A stretch of 64,000 bases of DNA, from NCBI GenBank assembly GCA_963514095.1, contig OY741287.1, forward strand, positions 11,552,944 to 11,616,943, read 5' to 3'. The position numbers and the translations under genes were made by a program. The stretch comes from Eutrigla gurnardus (lineage: Eukaryota > Chordata > Actinopteri > Perciformes > Triglidae). The notes below the pieces were generated by a model. That model was not told where the DNA came from. It searched no databases and was given only the letters and a program-made list of their open reading frames with translations. The number at the start of each line of letters is the position of its first letter. Within the stretch, counting starts at the first letter, position 1. This document shows, one piece after another, positions 44,882 to 52,321 of this stretch.

Positions 44882-45686
44882 TCTCTCTCTCTCACGTTCT
44901 CTTTCTCTCTCTTCCTCTCTCTCTCTCTCCCTCCCTCCCTCACTCTCTCACCCCCTCCCTCTCTCTCCCTCTCACACTCTCCCTCTCTCTCTCCCTCCCT
45001 CCCTCCCTCCCTCCCTCCCTCACTCTCTCACCCCCTCCCTCTCTCTCCCTCCCTCTCTCTCTCTCTCTCCCTCCCTCCCTCCCTCCCTCACTCTCTCACC
45101 CCCTCCCTCTCTCTCCCTCTCACGCTCACTCTCTCTCCCCCTCCCTCCCTCCCTCTCTCTCTCCCCGTCCCTCCCTCCACATATCGGTTTAAATGAACGA
45201 CAACAAGAAACAAATGCTGATCAAGAGTTTAGAGCAATTTAAGGTTGTGATTCTTGTCCTAAATATGTCAGGCTTCATTCAGTGGTTGAAACTAATATTA
45301 TTAACATTAATTGAAGTTGCCACTGTTTTGTTTTTTTAACGTATGATTCAAAATAATTTCACATTCGAAATTCTGTTTTTAACAACTATTCGAATATATA
45401 TTTGAATTTAGAATATTTGTCGACAGCCCTACTTCCCTGTGATCAAAAGCAAGGAAAACATGATTGATGTATGTAATACATACTAAAAAAGAAATAATAA
45501 ATGACTGAAATGGAATGAAAACCTCTGATTGGATGAAAACCCCGTGGAGTGGAGCCTGGCGGTGTTGATGTATGTGAGCAGTTTGTTCTCATTTAAAGAT
45601 CCAACACAAATAATATCACATCATCTTTAAAGCAGAGTCCTACCTGAGATCCACAGCAACAGAACCAGCACCAACAGGGGGTCCAT
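13878..45686 (-). CDS. Large SRCR/Ig transmembrane receptor gene (M130/WC1-like), 16 exons
   Basis: Exons were joined by GT-AG sites and phase: 45686-45644, 40831-40799, 40719-40429, 37405-37091, 36997-36713, 31711-31397, 31303-31019, 20789-20475, 20381-20103, 19102-18788, 18694-18404, 16522-16208, 16114-15830, 15067-14738, 14187-14108, 13997-13878. The sum is 3897 nt, about 1298 residues and in frame. The product has a signal peptide, a short linker, SRCR type B, five A-B pairs (eleven SRCR domains), one Ig-like domain, a transmembrane segment and a tail of about 40 residues with YYNL (YxxL). SRCR receptors of this kind are immune or scavenger surface proteins that bind microbial or self ligands. 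Type A exons are nearly identical; type B exons differ in every copy. No symbol can be assigned. Confidence 0.85.
14108..14187 (-). CDS. SRCR receptor transmembrane exon
   Basis: An 80-nt exon after ATCATCAG and before GTACTG. It reads LRPVIIRLVTVPLLLLVNVG followed by LYFYFK, a single membrane span with basic residues at its ends. Phase 1 in, phase 0 out. Confidence 0.75.
14569..14681 (+). repeat. Dispersed repeat, inverted copy at 47886-47995
   Basis: About 110 bp beginning GATTAAAACCAT and ending GGGATTAAACCTAAA matches the reverse complement of 47886-47995 with a few differences. The family is not recognised. Confidence 0.6.
14738..15067 (-). CDS. SRCR receptor Ig-like exon
   Basis: A 330-nt phase 1-1 exon between a CTTTACAG acceptor and a GTAAGC donor. 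It encodes one Ig-like domain starting DLLLQPNISVSSS, with FCSVQPQYPGGSFQLTF and HQGRYSCVYH holding the two domain Cys, and several N-glycosylation sequons. It joins B1 in frame (LTCS-D) and the transmembrane exon (VTVV-D). Confidence 0.85.
   Translation of the reverse strand, partial: TCCCSQTSPCPPPWTGSPRPSSRGFRRSGAPPSSSSAPSSHSTQEAPSSSPSPPPTQHTTTPSQLSITLPISCFLLQSPPTRDATAVFITSMFFLITSPMRAFCSLSLS
15780..15820 (+). repeat. 12-bp tandem GATGATGTCATA next to B1 donor
   Basis: Three copies of a 12-bp unit lie just inside the intron after B1; the other type B copies have two. The unit sits within 20 nt of each type B splice donor. Confidence 0.7.
15830..16114 (-). CDS. SRCR type B exon, copy B1 (membrane-proximal SRCR)
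   Basis: A 285-nt phase 1-1 exon with six Cys. Variable sites read VGYD after RPV, GER, D and R around RPVW, and ASF before the Ser run. The last Cys codon is TGT here and TGC elsewhere, the one clearly silent difference I see among type B copies. Confidence 0.9.
16208..16522 (-). CDS. SRCR type A exon, copy A1
   Basis: A 315-nt phase 1-1 exon with eight Cys, matching A3-A5 by eye. Confidence 0.9.
16523..18403. other. Intron A1-B2 with foreign insert and TG microsatellite
   Basis: Homology to sister introns stops at about 16648 and resumes at about 18220 (a block also found at 15634). The insert holds an A/C-rich stretch (16836-17110), a (TG)n microsatellite at 17468-17542, and hAT-like remnants ending near 18220 with GCCAAGAGATTCCCACCCCT. 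No gene seen. Confidence 0.55.
17468..17542. repeat. (TG)n microsatellite
   Basis: About 75 nt of uninterrupted TG dinucleotides. Confidence 0.95.
18404..18694 (-). CDS. SRCR type B exon, copy B2
   Basis: A 291-nt phase 1-1 exon with six Cys. Variable sites read DGYG after RPV, then WN instead of WT, GRR, D and G around RPVW, and RSTF with one inserted codon before the Ser run. Confidence 0.9.
18788..19102 (-). CDS. SRCR type A exon, copy A2
   Basis: A 315-nt phase 1-1 exon with eight Cys. It is the only type A copy with visible changes: CKELGCGDPS replaces CRELGCGAPS, two substitutions, both replacement. Confidence 0.9.
19103..20102. repeat. Reference SRCR intron block without inserts
   Basis: This 1000-nt intron between B3 and A2 is the least interrupted copy of the duplicated intron. 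Parts recur at 20790-21243 plus 28867-29356, at 31712-32160 plus 35890-36712, and at 37406-38012 plus 39738-40428. It provides the empty-site sequence for ERV2 (TTTCCATGGAAACG near 19550). Confidence 0.85.
20103..20381 (-). CDS. SRCR type B exon, copy B3
   Basis: A 279-nt phase 1-1 exon with six Cys, the shortest copy because one codon is missing in the SVRREESS loop and in the linker. Variable sites read DDYV after RPV, G and W around RPVW, and TSS before the Ser run. Confidence 0.9.
20475..20789 (-). CDS. SRCR type A exon, copy A3
   Basis: A 315-nt phase 1-1 exon with eight Cys, matching A1, A4 and A5 by eye. Confidence 0.9.
21244..21729 (+). repeat. ERV2 5' LTR
   Basis: 486 bp with TG...CA termini, nearly identical to the 3' copy. 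TATAAG near 21597 could be a promoter element. The sequence after it, TATGGCGTTGTCGGCAAC, is where a primer-binding site is expected; the tRNA is not identified. Confidence 0.88.
21985..22550 (+). repeat. Tandem leader repeats of about 134 bp in ERV2
   Basis: Four imperfect units begin near 21988, 22197, 22331 and 22465 with AATGAC(A/G)GTTTGCAT-like words. Each contains GAGGTGGATGATATTG and most contain GGGGTAGCCAGACCGCC. They lie between the 5' LTR and the coding part. Confidence 0.7.
22870..24062 (+). repeat. T-rich imperfect repeat region of ERV2
   Basis: Degenerate units recur that contain AACTAGTTGG, GTCTGTCTGTTTTAAT and TTTTTGTAAATAC. The plus strand is extremely T-rich, with an A tract at its end (24040-24053). 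A block with GTTCA/TGAAC palindromes at about 23490-23660 may be a nested element. No coding frame survives here. Confidence 0.6.
24200..25245 (+). pseudogene. ERV2 pro-pol remnant: protease end to RT start
   Basis: The frame after 24400 is open to 25242. It includes VPHIAVATANKY and LGKMV, alignable to the HVT region of ERV1 Pol, then KKRQYPLKPDAELGIAPVIE and CNTPILPIQK, the standard RT entry. It then breaks at an A-rich slip (CAAAAAAACAAACAAAC). Just upstream a shifted frame shows LGRDL-like protease sequence. Stops and shifts make it non-functional. Confidence 0.7.
25620..26460 (+). pseudogene. ERV2 RNase H remnant split by an hAT
   Basis: Left of the insert the sequence reads VDGSSYRSPTGALD; right of it the same reading continues as SGYAIGP. 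This is the start of RNase H. The hAT at 25680-26416 separates the two halves. Confidence 0.65.
25680..26416. mobile_element. hAT-type non-autonomous element, TSD ACTTGACT
   Basis: 737 bp bounded by ACTTGACT at 25672-25679 and 26417-26424. The ends (AACCCTATGA left, and the reverse complement of AGAGAGCCCTAG right) are related imperfect inverted repeats of the CAGGGCCCTATGA kind. The interior is made of TTTTAATTTTTC-rich units. An 8-bp duplication is the hAT hallmark. Confidence 0.85.
26870..27050 (+). pseudogene. ERV2 integrase remnant
   Basis: The translation contains LLLRDIVCLFGIPRWINSDD and then GTHFNSS, the second catalytic Asp region of integrase, in a broken frame. Sequence from 27050 to 28370 has no recognisable env. 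Confidence 0.7.
28378..28862 (+). repeat. ERV2 3' LTR
   Basis: 485 bp, directly preceded by the polypurine-like AAAATGGGGAAT and by the perfect palindrome GTCCTATAGGAC at 28354-28365. Confidence 0.88.
29357..30978. other. Insert in SRCR intron: LINE-like scrap, microsatellites, hAT-like end
   Basis: Sister introns are continuous here, so about 1.6 kb was inserted between GCAGCAGTG and GATGATGTCATA. It contains a LINE-linker-like fragment (AAQKAVELKKESFQAAWW, near 29750), (TG)n at 30595-30651, (AT)n at 30783-30835, (AG)n at 30836-30866, and sequence shared with the hAT inside ERV2, ending ATAGGGCCCTAC at about 30940-30951. Confidence 0.6.
30595..30866. repeat. (TG)n, (AT)n and (AG)n microsatellites
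   Basis: (TG)n at 30595-30651, (AT)n at 30783-30835 and directly adjoining (AG)n at 30836-30866. Confidence 0.95.
31019..31303 (-). CDS. SRCR type B exon, copy B4
   Basis: A 285-nt phase 1-1 exon with six Cys. Variable sites read YDDD after RPV, GER, F and W around RPVW, and TSVP before the Ser run. ASHCAG replaces ASRCAG, and an extra His codon precedes QGDW. Confidence 0.9.
31397..31711 (-). CDS. SRCR type A exon, copy A4
   Basis: A 315-nt phase 1-1 exon with eight Cys, matching A1, A3 and A5 by eye, as does the 93-nt intron that follows it. Confidence 0.9.
32164..32936. mobile_element. hAT-like element with TAGGGGTGTCAACG termini
   Basis: 773 bp with perfect 14-bp inverted ends TAGGGGTGTCAACG / CGTTGACACCCCTA. 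It interrupts an intron sequence that is continuous at about 37850. No transposase frame was found; the interior is GC-rich near 32400-32720. Confidence 0.8.
34008..34375. repeat. GGAGGAGA purine minisatellite
   Basis: Imperfect repeats of about 15-21 bp (GAGAGGCTGGAGGAG variants), almost all purine on the plus strand. The open frames across it (EEERLEE-type heptads, or Pro/Leu-rich on the other strand) are a consequence of the repeat. Confidence 0.9.
34982..35193 (+). pseudogene. BED zinc-finger exon of hAT transposase
   Basis: The ATG at 34982 opens MTESQTECDNDPEE, then FQCVLCLPKEN and SNLKKHVD. The C-x2-C pair and terminal His fit a BED finger, the DNA-binding N-terminus of hAT transposases. 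A GTAAGT donor follows at about 35194, so it looks like a first exon. No downstream exon was found. Confidence 0.65.
35310..35374. repeat. (TG)n microsatellite
   Basis: TG run with one TA interruption, inside the hAT element. Confidence 0.95.
36713..36997 (-). CDS. SRCR type B exon, copy B5
   Basis: This 285-nt phase 1-1 exon has six Cys. Variable sites read VGDV after RPV, GRR, Y and R around RPVW, IRSN instead of IRSD, and TSI before the Ser run. An extra His codon precedes QGDW. Confidence 0.9.
37091..37405 (-). CDS. SRCR type A exon, copy A5
   Basis: This 315-nt phase 1-1 exon encodes a canonical group B SRCR domain with eight Cys, beginning DSVRLLNGTSLCSGRLEV and ending VGLTCSG. It appears identical to A1, A3 and A4 by eye. 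Confidence 0.9.
38013..39737 (+). mobile_element. Solo LTR, 1.7 kb, TSD CCAG
   Basis: The insert starts TGTTGGGA and ends CCCCAACA, with CCAG at 38009-38012 and 39738-39741. The empty site is at about 36017-36040. A TTTATAAA box is at 38220-38227 and an AATAAA near 39389, as expected for one LTR with promoter and polyadenylation signals. A CT microsatellite (39068-39129) lies inside. No internal coding region exists, so it is read as a recombination product. Its length is unusual, and a different TG-CA element cannot be fully excluded. Confidence 0.75.
39068..39129. repeat. (CT)n microsatellite
   Basis: About 60 nt of CT inside the solo LTR, with further short CT and CA runs to 39278. Confidence 0.95.
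40429..40719 (-). CDS. SRCR type B exon, copy B6 (first SRCR domain)
   Basis: This is a 291-nt phase 1-1 exon with six Cys. Variable sites read DGDD after RPV, GLRK after SVS/SVA-V, D and R flanking RPVW, and TSF before the Ser run. It has no type A partner upstream; it is directly preceded by the mini-exon. Confidence 0.88.
40799..40831 (-). CDS. SRCR receptor exon 2: 33-nt linker mini-exon
   Basis: The sequence is bounded by a TTTCTCCAG acceptor and a GTAAAT donor. It reads LQVEGNHNST in phase 1-1 and joins the signal exon to the first SRCR exon, carrying one N-glycosylation sequon. It is too short for ORF finders but fits phase and position. Confidence 0.75.
41000..41228. repeat. 36-bp minisatellite in SRCR intron 1
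   Basis: About six copies of a unit containing GCAGATGATGGAGGGAGACA and GGAGAGAGACAGACA, nearly identical, with shorter units at the end. Confidence 0.9.
44444..45431. mobile_element. hAT element with large CT-rich core, TSD CTTCCCTG
   Basis: The ends TAGGGCTGTC and GACAGCCCTA are inverted repeats. CTTCCCTG flanks at 44436-44443 and 45432-45439. The core (44671-45175) is a compound CT/CCCT array. Confidence 0.85.
44671..45175. repeat. CT/CCCT compound satellite
   Basis: About 500 nt of pyrimidine-only repeats (CTCTCT, CCCTCCCT, CTCACCCCCTCCCT). Long Ser/Pro/Leu frames over it are not genes. Confidence 0.95.
45644..45686 (-). CDS. SRCR receptor exon 1: start codon and signal peptide
   Basis: The ATG at 45686-45684 opens MDPLLVLVLLLWIS, a clear hydrophobic signal peptide. 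The exon ends in phase 1 at a GTAGGA donor. This fixes the gene start and the minus orientation. Confidence 0.85.
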
Positions 45687-46485
45687 GATGTGCAGGTAGA
45701 CCGTCTGTCTGCCCGCCTGTCTGTCTCTGCTCTGATAAAGACCTGCGCTGTCGTCAATGTAGATCTGTGTACAGGAAGAGGTGGAGCTTTACTCTTTACT
45801 TAAAAACATTTCTCAGAACTGCATTTCTGGGAAACCAAAAAACTTTTAATCAGACAAGAATCTGCCTACTGAGGACATTACATGACTGTTACTATGACAA
45901 CCAGGAAACCAGGAGATGTTCCTATGAGATTAATGCTGTCAGTGTGGTCTTATTATTTCCGCTCGATGTTTCAACAACAAGTCTTTCAGAGGAAACTGGA
46001 TTACAGCTTATATTAACTGTTGATGGATCTATTGAATGTTTTAGTAATCAATCATTGAGTCTATAAAACACCAGTAAACGGTATAAAATGTGCAGCCCAG
46101 TCTGTCAGAATCCGAGGTGAAGTCTTTAAATGTCTTGTTTTGTCCGACCAACAGTCCAAAAGCCAAAGAGATTCAGTGGATGTGGATCTCTGCAGGAAGC
46201 TCCGAGCTGTCCATTCCTGTTGGATTCCTTCTAACTTCTGAATTCAAACATCGTCCCTCAAACTCGTAGCAGGAAAATGATGATGAGAAACGGTGCAGGA
46301 TGATATTTGAGTGTTTCAGTGTGTCGTCTCCTTGTTGACTGCAGTCTGTGTGTAACTGCTGCTGTAACTGACTGTGTCTCAGTCACTTCACTGACATCAT
46401 GTTTCAGTCTGACTTTGACTTTCATTCGTCCTTCATAAAGCAGCAGGATGTTTTCAGCTCTGCTGCTTTCTTTATTCAGAACACC

Positions 46486-46707
46486 TCATATTTTATTGCT
46501 CTGGAGGCTCATTTTATTCTGAACCTGTAAATCTGTTTGTGTTGTTTTAGCTGCATTCGGCCTCCAGAGGGGTTCCACCTTTGTCACGGCCTCCTGCACC
46601 GCTTTAATCTGGCGCTCAAATACTCTAGAAAACAACTTTGACAGGTACGGTGGCTGAGGAGGAACATACAGGGTGAACTTTACAATAGTGATCCAGCGCT
46701 TTATCAA
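46486..46707 (-). CDS. Unrecognised ORF, possibly a decayed exon
   Basis: The minus frame reads PPYLSKLFSRVFERQIKAVQ and EAVTKVEPLWRP, amphipathic and protein-like. No splice context was established and no family recognised. It may be spurious. Confidence 0.15.
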   Translation of the reverse strand: MIKRWITIVKFTLYVPPQPPYLSKLFSRVFERQIKAVQEAVTKVEPLWRPNAAKTTQTDLQVQNKMSLQSNKI

Positions 46708-46858
46708 TACATTACAACCAGAATCAAAGAGAGGGAGTGAGGGGGGCTCACAGTCTGGTTATGGGACCAGCCGGTCATAAACTGATGCACGGTGAACCTT
46801 TGCTGAACAACATGAACAGCTTCATGAACACAATTCAATAACATTCATGAATATAGGC

Positions 46859-47309
46859 CAGAGATCTTCAACATGGGGTCCTGGACCCATAGGGGGTCCA
46901 CGGATTTCCAGCAGGGGGTCCCCAACATTATTTGATCCCAAACCTTTTTTTCTTACAAAATTAAAAATATCTTCAAAAATACACATGAACAGAAATACAA
47001 CATCTAATAAGAAAATATAAATGTTAATTGTTGTGTAAATGTGAAATTGTGATGTAGAAATGCCAATATAGATTTACAACATGTTCTGTAAATATATATT
47101 TCTGTCAACAATTATTATTTTAATGGCTAAGCATTGCATACATACATCATTACAAAGTACCTGTATACATGGCACTATAGGCTGCACTACACATTATTAT
47201 TGGCCCGGCTTAATAAGGAACATGATTAATATGATATGTAATAGGAGGCCCTCCACCGTGTCACTATCAGCCAAGGGGCCCTTGGCCTGGAAACCGTTTA
47301 AGACCTCTG
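46859..47309. mobile_element. hAT-like MITE
   Basis: 451 bp with imperfect inverted ends CAGAGATCTTCAAC and GTTTAAGACCTCTG. The flanks do not give a clean 8-bp duplication. Confidence 0.5.
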
Positions 47310-47885
47310 ATATGAATGAATGTAAAAATATGGTCACACTGTTTAAATAATGACAGTAGGCTACTTCACTGGATGGAAACTTGGAATGAGCAGTGGGATA
47401 ACCGGAATGAACACATTAGTTTCCCAACAAAGTGACAGAGATACAGATAAGACTGATAGATCCTGGATCTTAGCCCGGTCTGGAGCAGGCTAGCTCCACA
47501 GGATACATCTCCATGGTGACCGATGCCATGACATGAGACATACTTTCATGGAACCGGATCAAGGCTAACTAACCTAACCCCGGACTCTGAACCTGACCTA
47601 CGAGTCACCATGGCAACCAGGAGAGTTAGAGATATTACTTTTGTGTTTATGGAGAAAACAAGCTCATCCTTAGAAAGCGGAGCAACACAGCTGCAGCAAC
47701 GGAGCAATAGTTGGTCTGGGAAGCAAATGTAGACCGAATTAAATAGTCATTTGATTTCAAAGTGAAGAACATTTTCTTTTTAGGTCCACAGCGCAGTACA
47801 GCGGCGTAACGGTAAGCAACGCTGACTAATACAAACCCGACTGAGGTTCAGTTCCTGTTGGTCATGGCTGAAAGTTGTGGAAATA

Positions 47886-47995
47886 AAAAGAAGAGTTTTG
47901 ATTTAGGTTTAATCCCACAGACACAAAAAGAATGTGGCTGCAGCTGAAAATGAAGCATAAGAATATTGTGCAGCCTAAGACATGGTTTTAATCAT
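47886..47995 (-). repeat. Inverted copy of the 14569-14681 repeat
   Basis: The reverse complement matches the earlier repeat over about 110 bp. Confidence 0.6.
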
Positions 47996-48982
47996 ATTTC
48001 ACATATTAAACAGAGTTAATATCAGTGGCTATTTCTACTTCCAACAGAACGCTGCTTCAACACACAGAAATGTCCTTAAACATTTCAGAAAACTCCCGTT
48101 TGCAAAAAAACCTAAGAGTTCTGCAAAGAATCTGGTCTGAGATTACGATATGAAATAAAGAAATGGAAGGCCGGAGAATATTGTTCAGATGTGTGATGGA
48201 TGGTGAGGTAAAACTGAAGAGTTCTACTAAGTAATCAACATCCTCTCCAGACGCGAGGCTGCTAGAATCACTTGTGCTTCCATATCGATGGTTGACGAGG
48301 AAAGGACTCTGCAAGTTTCCACAGCTGGTTCAGGATCAGCAAAATGGAGGAGACAGACTGGGAGAAACTCAGTTTGTTGAAGCTAACCTGCCAGCGAGCA
48401 GGTTAGCTTCACAGAGTCAGTTACCATGGTAACAGTTTACTGATAAGGAAACGTCAGCCTGTTAAAGCCTGAACGTATTAAGTGTATGTTGCAATAACAG
48501 CTGAGTGGAAGGAGAGGCGGTTTGAGGGGGAAGGGGGTGGAGCTGCTGATTCAGCTGATAACGACACACACGTGCACGCGCTAGTGCTCGAGACGGCAGA
48601 GTGTGTGCAATCAGGAAGTAAGCATCGACACACAGGCACGCCGTCCAAGTTTACCTCCGGCCCGACTTTTTGATTGACGGGGTTTTTAACCTTTAATGGC
48701 AACTTTAATCTGCAGAATCAAGATCACTTTAGGTATTTACAAATCAGGGACTTTGTCTGCAAAATATTTTTTTTAAAATGATACTACAATGGGAGAGGAG
48801 ATCCTAGACATTTTTCAAAAAGCCTGTAAAAGAAGCTACTTACCAAAACCAGAATATCTAAATGATATTGAAAAGAGACCATTCTCTGAATATTAAAGCA
48901 AGATGGAAAGCAGAGTTTCACAAGCTCTCCCTCCTGGAGAGAACGGGACTCCATTATTCTGAACTCAGCACAAAATACTCAC

Positions 48983-49072
48983 TTCTCTAATCACTCTGCT
49001 TGCTGGAGGTCCTGTTGAAGCATCTTCACATTTCCTGGAATCGCCCTTCTGTGGCTCCATTTTGGTGTCCAT
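48983..49072 (-). CDS. Candidate first coding exon of an unknown gene
   Basis: The ATG at 49072 opens MDTKMEPQKGDSRK and runs 30 codons to a GTGAGT donor at 48982 in phase 0. No downstream exon was linked. It may be real or chance. Confidence 0.25.
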
Positions 49073-49867
49073 GGTGTCCTGGAAGCAGTTTTTAAGATGA
49101 AAATCTATTTTAGTGTTTAAATCTTGTACCTGGGTGATCTAGAAGGGCTTTCGACTAACATGTAGAAGTTAACTTGACTGACAATTATTGCAGTGTATCT
49201 GTTCAAAGATTGGGTTGCAAAGCAGCAGAACATTTCCAGTACATTTTCTGAAGACTTTCCATGGGAAGTTACGCTGGGGAATTTGGGAAATATTCATATA
49301 TTATATTTGCACTTTACAATATGCAGCTGCAGTTTTGTGGCATTCTTCACGTATGTCTTTTCACAATATTTACACATATACAAAGACATTTTGTGGTAGA
49401 ATAAGATACCAGCATTGATACTCTCAAGTGTACTTGCATGAAATCTGGTTGTTTCAGTCAAAATTATGCTTAAGTACATTTTCCACAACTATATTAAAAA
49501 TCCCTGGTCAGGACCAACCTTCAATTTTGTAAATTCCAGGTTTATTCCCATGAATTCCTGATAATTCCCATGGAAAGTTTCCAACTGAAACTTGCATTAA
49601 GCAGCCCTGTGACGTCACTGCTCCTCTCCTGTCAGCCTCTCTGCTGCTGTGAAGACACACAGCGGTGGTAGGGAGGACGAGCTGGTTGTCTCAACCTCAG
49701 AGTAACAACAAGTTCACCTGTTTCCAGACACTTGACGTTAAATTATGACTCAACTGTTTTAACTTCAAACTGACATTCGTGTTGTTTAATCCGACGTTCC
49801 GTTTGTCGTGTAAAACATAACGGAGGACACGAAAAACCCATTCTAACGTTCGTTTTAATGAATCATT

Positions 49868-50095
49868 TCACTGTACGACTCCAGTAAACCTGAACCCAAA
49901 GTCCGTCTCATTCTCTCCGTGGTCTCTCCGCTTCGCTGTCCGCTCTTCCAGCGCCTCATCCAGCCCGCTGTTCCCCCACAAACACGCAGCAGAGACGGCA
50001 GAGACACACGGAGCAGTGAGGGGGGCGACGCGGCCAAATGTCCGTTCAGAACAGAGTTTTGAGTTCATAGTCTGCAGCATGCTCCACGTTATCAC
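49868..50095 (-). CDS. Unrecognised conserved ORF in duplication copy 1
   Basis: The minus frame contains MLQTMNSKLCSERTFGRVAP and ends GFRFTGVVQ. The same frame is kept in copy 2 (56392-56622) despite a G-run length change of exactly three. It lies in GC-rich sequence next to repeated GCTAGCTAG motifs, possibly an old promoter or first exon. No family recognised. Confidence 0.3.
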   Translation of the reverse strand: MITWSMLQTMNSKLCSERTFGRVAPLTAPCVSAVSAACLWGNSGLDEALEERTAKRRDHGENETDFGFRFTGVVQ

Positions 50096-51303
50096 AAGTA
50101 ATTAGTGGAATTATATTCATTACCAAAGCATTGGTTCATTAATTATCAAACTTCCTGGACAATAGAATGATTAAGAGAGCGAAGCTGGGAAGTGACCATG
50201 GCGGTGACTCAGCCGTGAAACCCGCAGCCACAGTAACATATTAGTGGAGGCTAGCTAGCTAATGCTAACTAGCTACGATAGTGTCGGTCCTCGAGCGAAA
50301 AAACAATTAGTAAACACGAATATTACGTCCCCGTATGAAAAATAAACCAAAGGATTTTACTTTACGTTGCTACACCATATATTAATGGAAAACATAATTT
50401 ATGACATCATTTAAACTCACCTCTTGCCGCTGTAGTTAGCTGAGCGGGAAAAAGTCCTCTCTTTGAAGAACCGCGTTACGTTGAGTCGCTCCGCCTCGGC
50501 CGTTGTCGGGTAAATAGGCTCCCTCCGCCGGTGGCAGTATTCCTTTCTTCTTTAATGTATTTCACTTTTCAAAGTGTTTATATTTTGTTTGGAATTGGAA
50601 TATAAGACGTTGATATAGTTTGTCATAGTAGGAAATGCCCATACTACAACCTTGCCATGGTTTAGAGAAGACCATTGATGCTCGTTGCCATTTAGTCCCT
50701 GAGGGTTCAGGTCTGTGCCACGGTCAAGTCCTGAAGTGCGCGAGGGCTCGCGGACATTTTGAGCCCACTTTTGATGCTGACTTTACCTGAAGGAAATTAC
50801 CCACAGACAAAGTGCATGTGTGGAATATTACATTTACACATATATTAACATTAAAGATTTAAGGAGCATAAAACATTTGAAATCATAGGAATGTCATCAT
50901 AAAGTAAAACTTGTGAATCAATGATTTGACAATGAGATCTGGTCTGGGATGATAAGATCCTGGAAGACGTTCAGATCAGGCTGTAAAATATGTGAAATAA
51001 AAACCAACACTTTCAGATCATCAAAATAAAGCGACATGCGGAGTGATGTCCTATTTGTATTTCTACCATTTCAAGCCCTCACAGCCTCTCACACTCACCA
51101 TATTTGACAGTATGTGACGACGGACTGCCGTTACGTCGGTCATAAATCAGACGGGTGTGTAGAGGTGGATACACAGGTGGAATGAGACGCACACATATTT
51201 GTTTCTTTATTGTATGTTTAGGGGGTGAAGGAAAGGTAATGGTACATGCCAATTAGGGAAAGGAGGTGCTGGGGGGATTTAAGCGGGTCATTTGGGGGAA
51301 GAT

Positions 51304-51404
51304 ACGTCGTGGTTTCTTTGTTTCCTTCTTTTGACAAATGTACTTATTGTAAGTCGCTTTGGACAAAAGCGTCTGCTAAATGACCTAAATGTAAATGTAA
51401 ATGT
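51304..51404 (+). mobile_element. 5'-truncated SINE tail, TSD AAGAT
   Basis: 101 bp ending GTCGCTTTGGACAAAAGCG, TCTGCTAAATG and AAATGT repeats, a common fish SINE/LINE tail. AAGAT flanks at 51299-51303 and 51405-51409. Copy 2 of the duplication shows the empty site at 57837-57845. Confidence 0.85.
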
Positions 51405-51724
51405 AAGATGGTGTTGAGTGAGGATGTGTGGGAAACCTGTTGTGTTGAAGGTAGTGATGGTGAGATGAAGCCTCATGAAACATCAAAGCCTCTCAGCCAG
51501 ATGAACCACCCAAAGCTTCAAATAAGTACGCTAGGGACCCCTAGTGGTGAATGAAATAATGAAGAAAGTCAAAGAGTTTCCAGTCAACCTAACATGAGAT
51601 GTTTGCTTCATGTGCCGATCCAACATCAAATCATTTGAGAATTAAAGTCATCTTGGTGATACATGTGTGTGAGTGTGCCTTTCATAAATAGTTCTGAACT
51701 CAAGGTAGAAAATAAGTCATTCGG

Positions 51725-51802
51725 TAAAATTCAAACCTGGATTTGAACCATCAACACTTTGATAATGTGTCTTATTCCTTAGCCACTACACCACCATTGT
51801 CT
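51725..51802 (-). mobile_element. tRNA-derived SINE head
   Basis: On the minus strand GGTGGTGTAGTGGCTAAGG (A-box-like) is followed 35 nt later by GGTTCAAATCC (B-box). The arms do not fold into a full tRNA, so it is read as a tRNA-derived SINE. The same unit is in copy 2 at about 58172-58243, with changes. Confidence 0.55.
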
Positions 51803-52321
51803 ATTTGTAGCATGAGATAGTAGTAATACTTATAATAATGATGTATAATAATAATCATGGCATTCCTCTCTGCTTGCTGGCTGGTGTTCAGAGGGTTACC
51901 TGGGGTTGCAAGTGTTGCTGCTGTCGGTAAGATGGAGCTCAATCTGCTGCTCACCAGGATTTGGACTGAAAAAGTATATGTACATTCAAACATGGAACAT
52001 ACGAAGACAACCATGCATAAAAACAATAAATCATCCAACATAGAAGGACGTACATAGCTGGTAACCAGTTAAGGACTAGAGTGCAAGACGATCTGAGCTG
52101 TGCATTTGCCCTACCTACTAGTCAAAAAGTACAGTGCTAGTACACATTTAAGGTGCAGTGCACACTAAGTGCTAGTGCATATTAAAGTGCTAGTACATAT
52201 TAAAAAATGCTAGTACAGATTAGGTTAAAAGTACAGTTCTACACATTTAAAGTACAATAAATGCTGGTGCATATTAAAGTGCTCGTACAGATACAGATTA
52301 AAATACTGGTACAGATTATCA

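Larger units (their letters stand above)
44268..45583. repeat. Tandem 165-bp duplication split by an hAT
   Basis: The block ending GGCGGTGTTGATGTATGTGAGCAGTTT occurs at 44268-44435 and again at 45432-45583. An hAT inserted at the first bases of the second copy. Confidence 0.8.
40832..45643. other. SRCR receptor intron 1, non-coding
   Basis: It contains the minisatellite above, a (TG)n run at 41911-41951, a perfect RFX-like palindrome GTTGCTAAGCAAC at 42615-42627 in a possible dispersed repeat (about 42590-42870), AT-rich sequence, and the hAT with flanking duplication at 44268-45583. No coding exon was recognised. Confidence 0.6.
49148..51988. repeat. Segmental duplication, copy 1
   Basis: About 2.8 kb matches 55675-58436 in direct orientation with scattered substitutions and small indels. 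Copy 1 has an extra 101-bp SINE tail (51304-51404). It starts CTTTCGACTAACATG and ends TACATTCA. Confidence 0.92.

Noticed and set aside
44655..45242. 195-codon Ser/Pro/Leu frame
   Set aside because: Translation of a CT/CCCT simple repeat.
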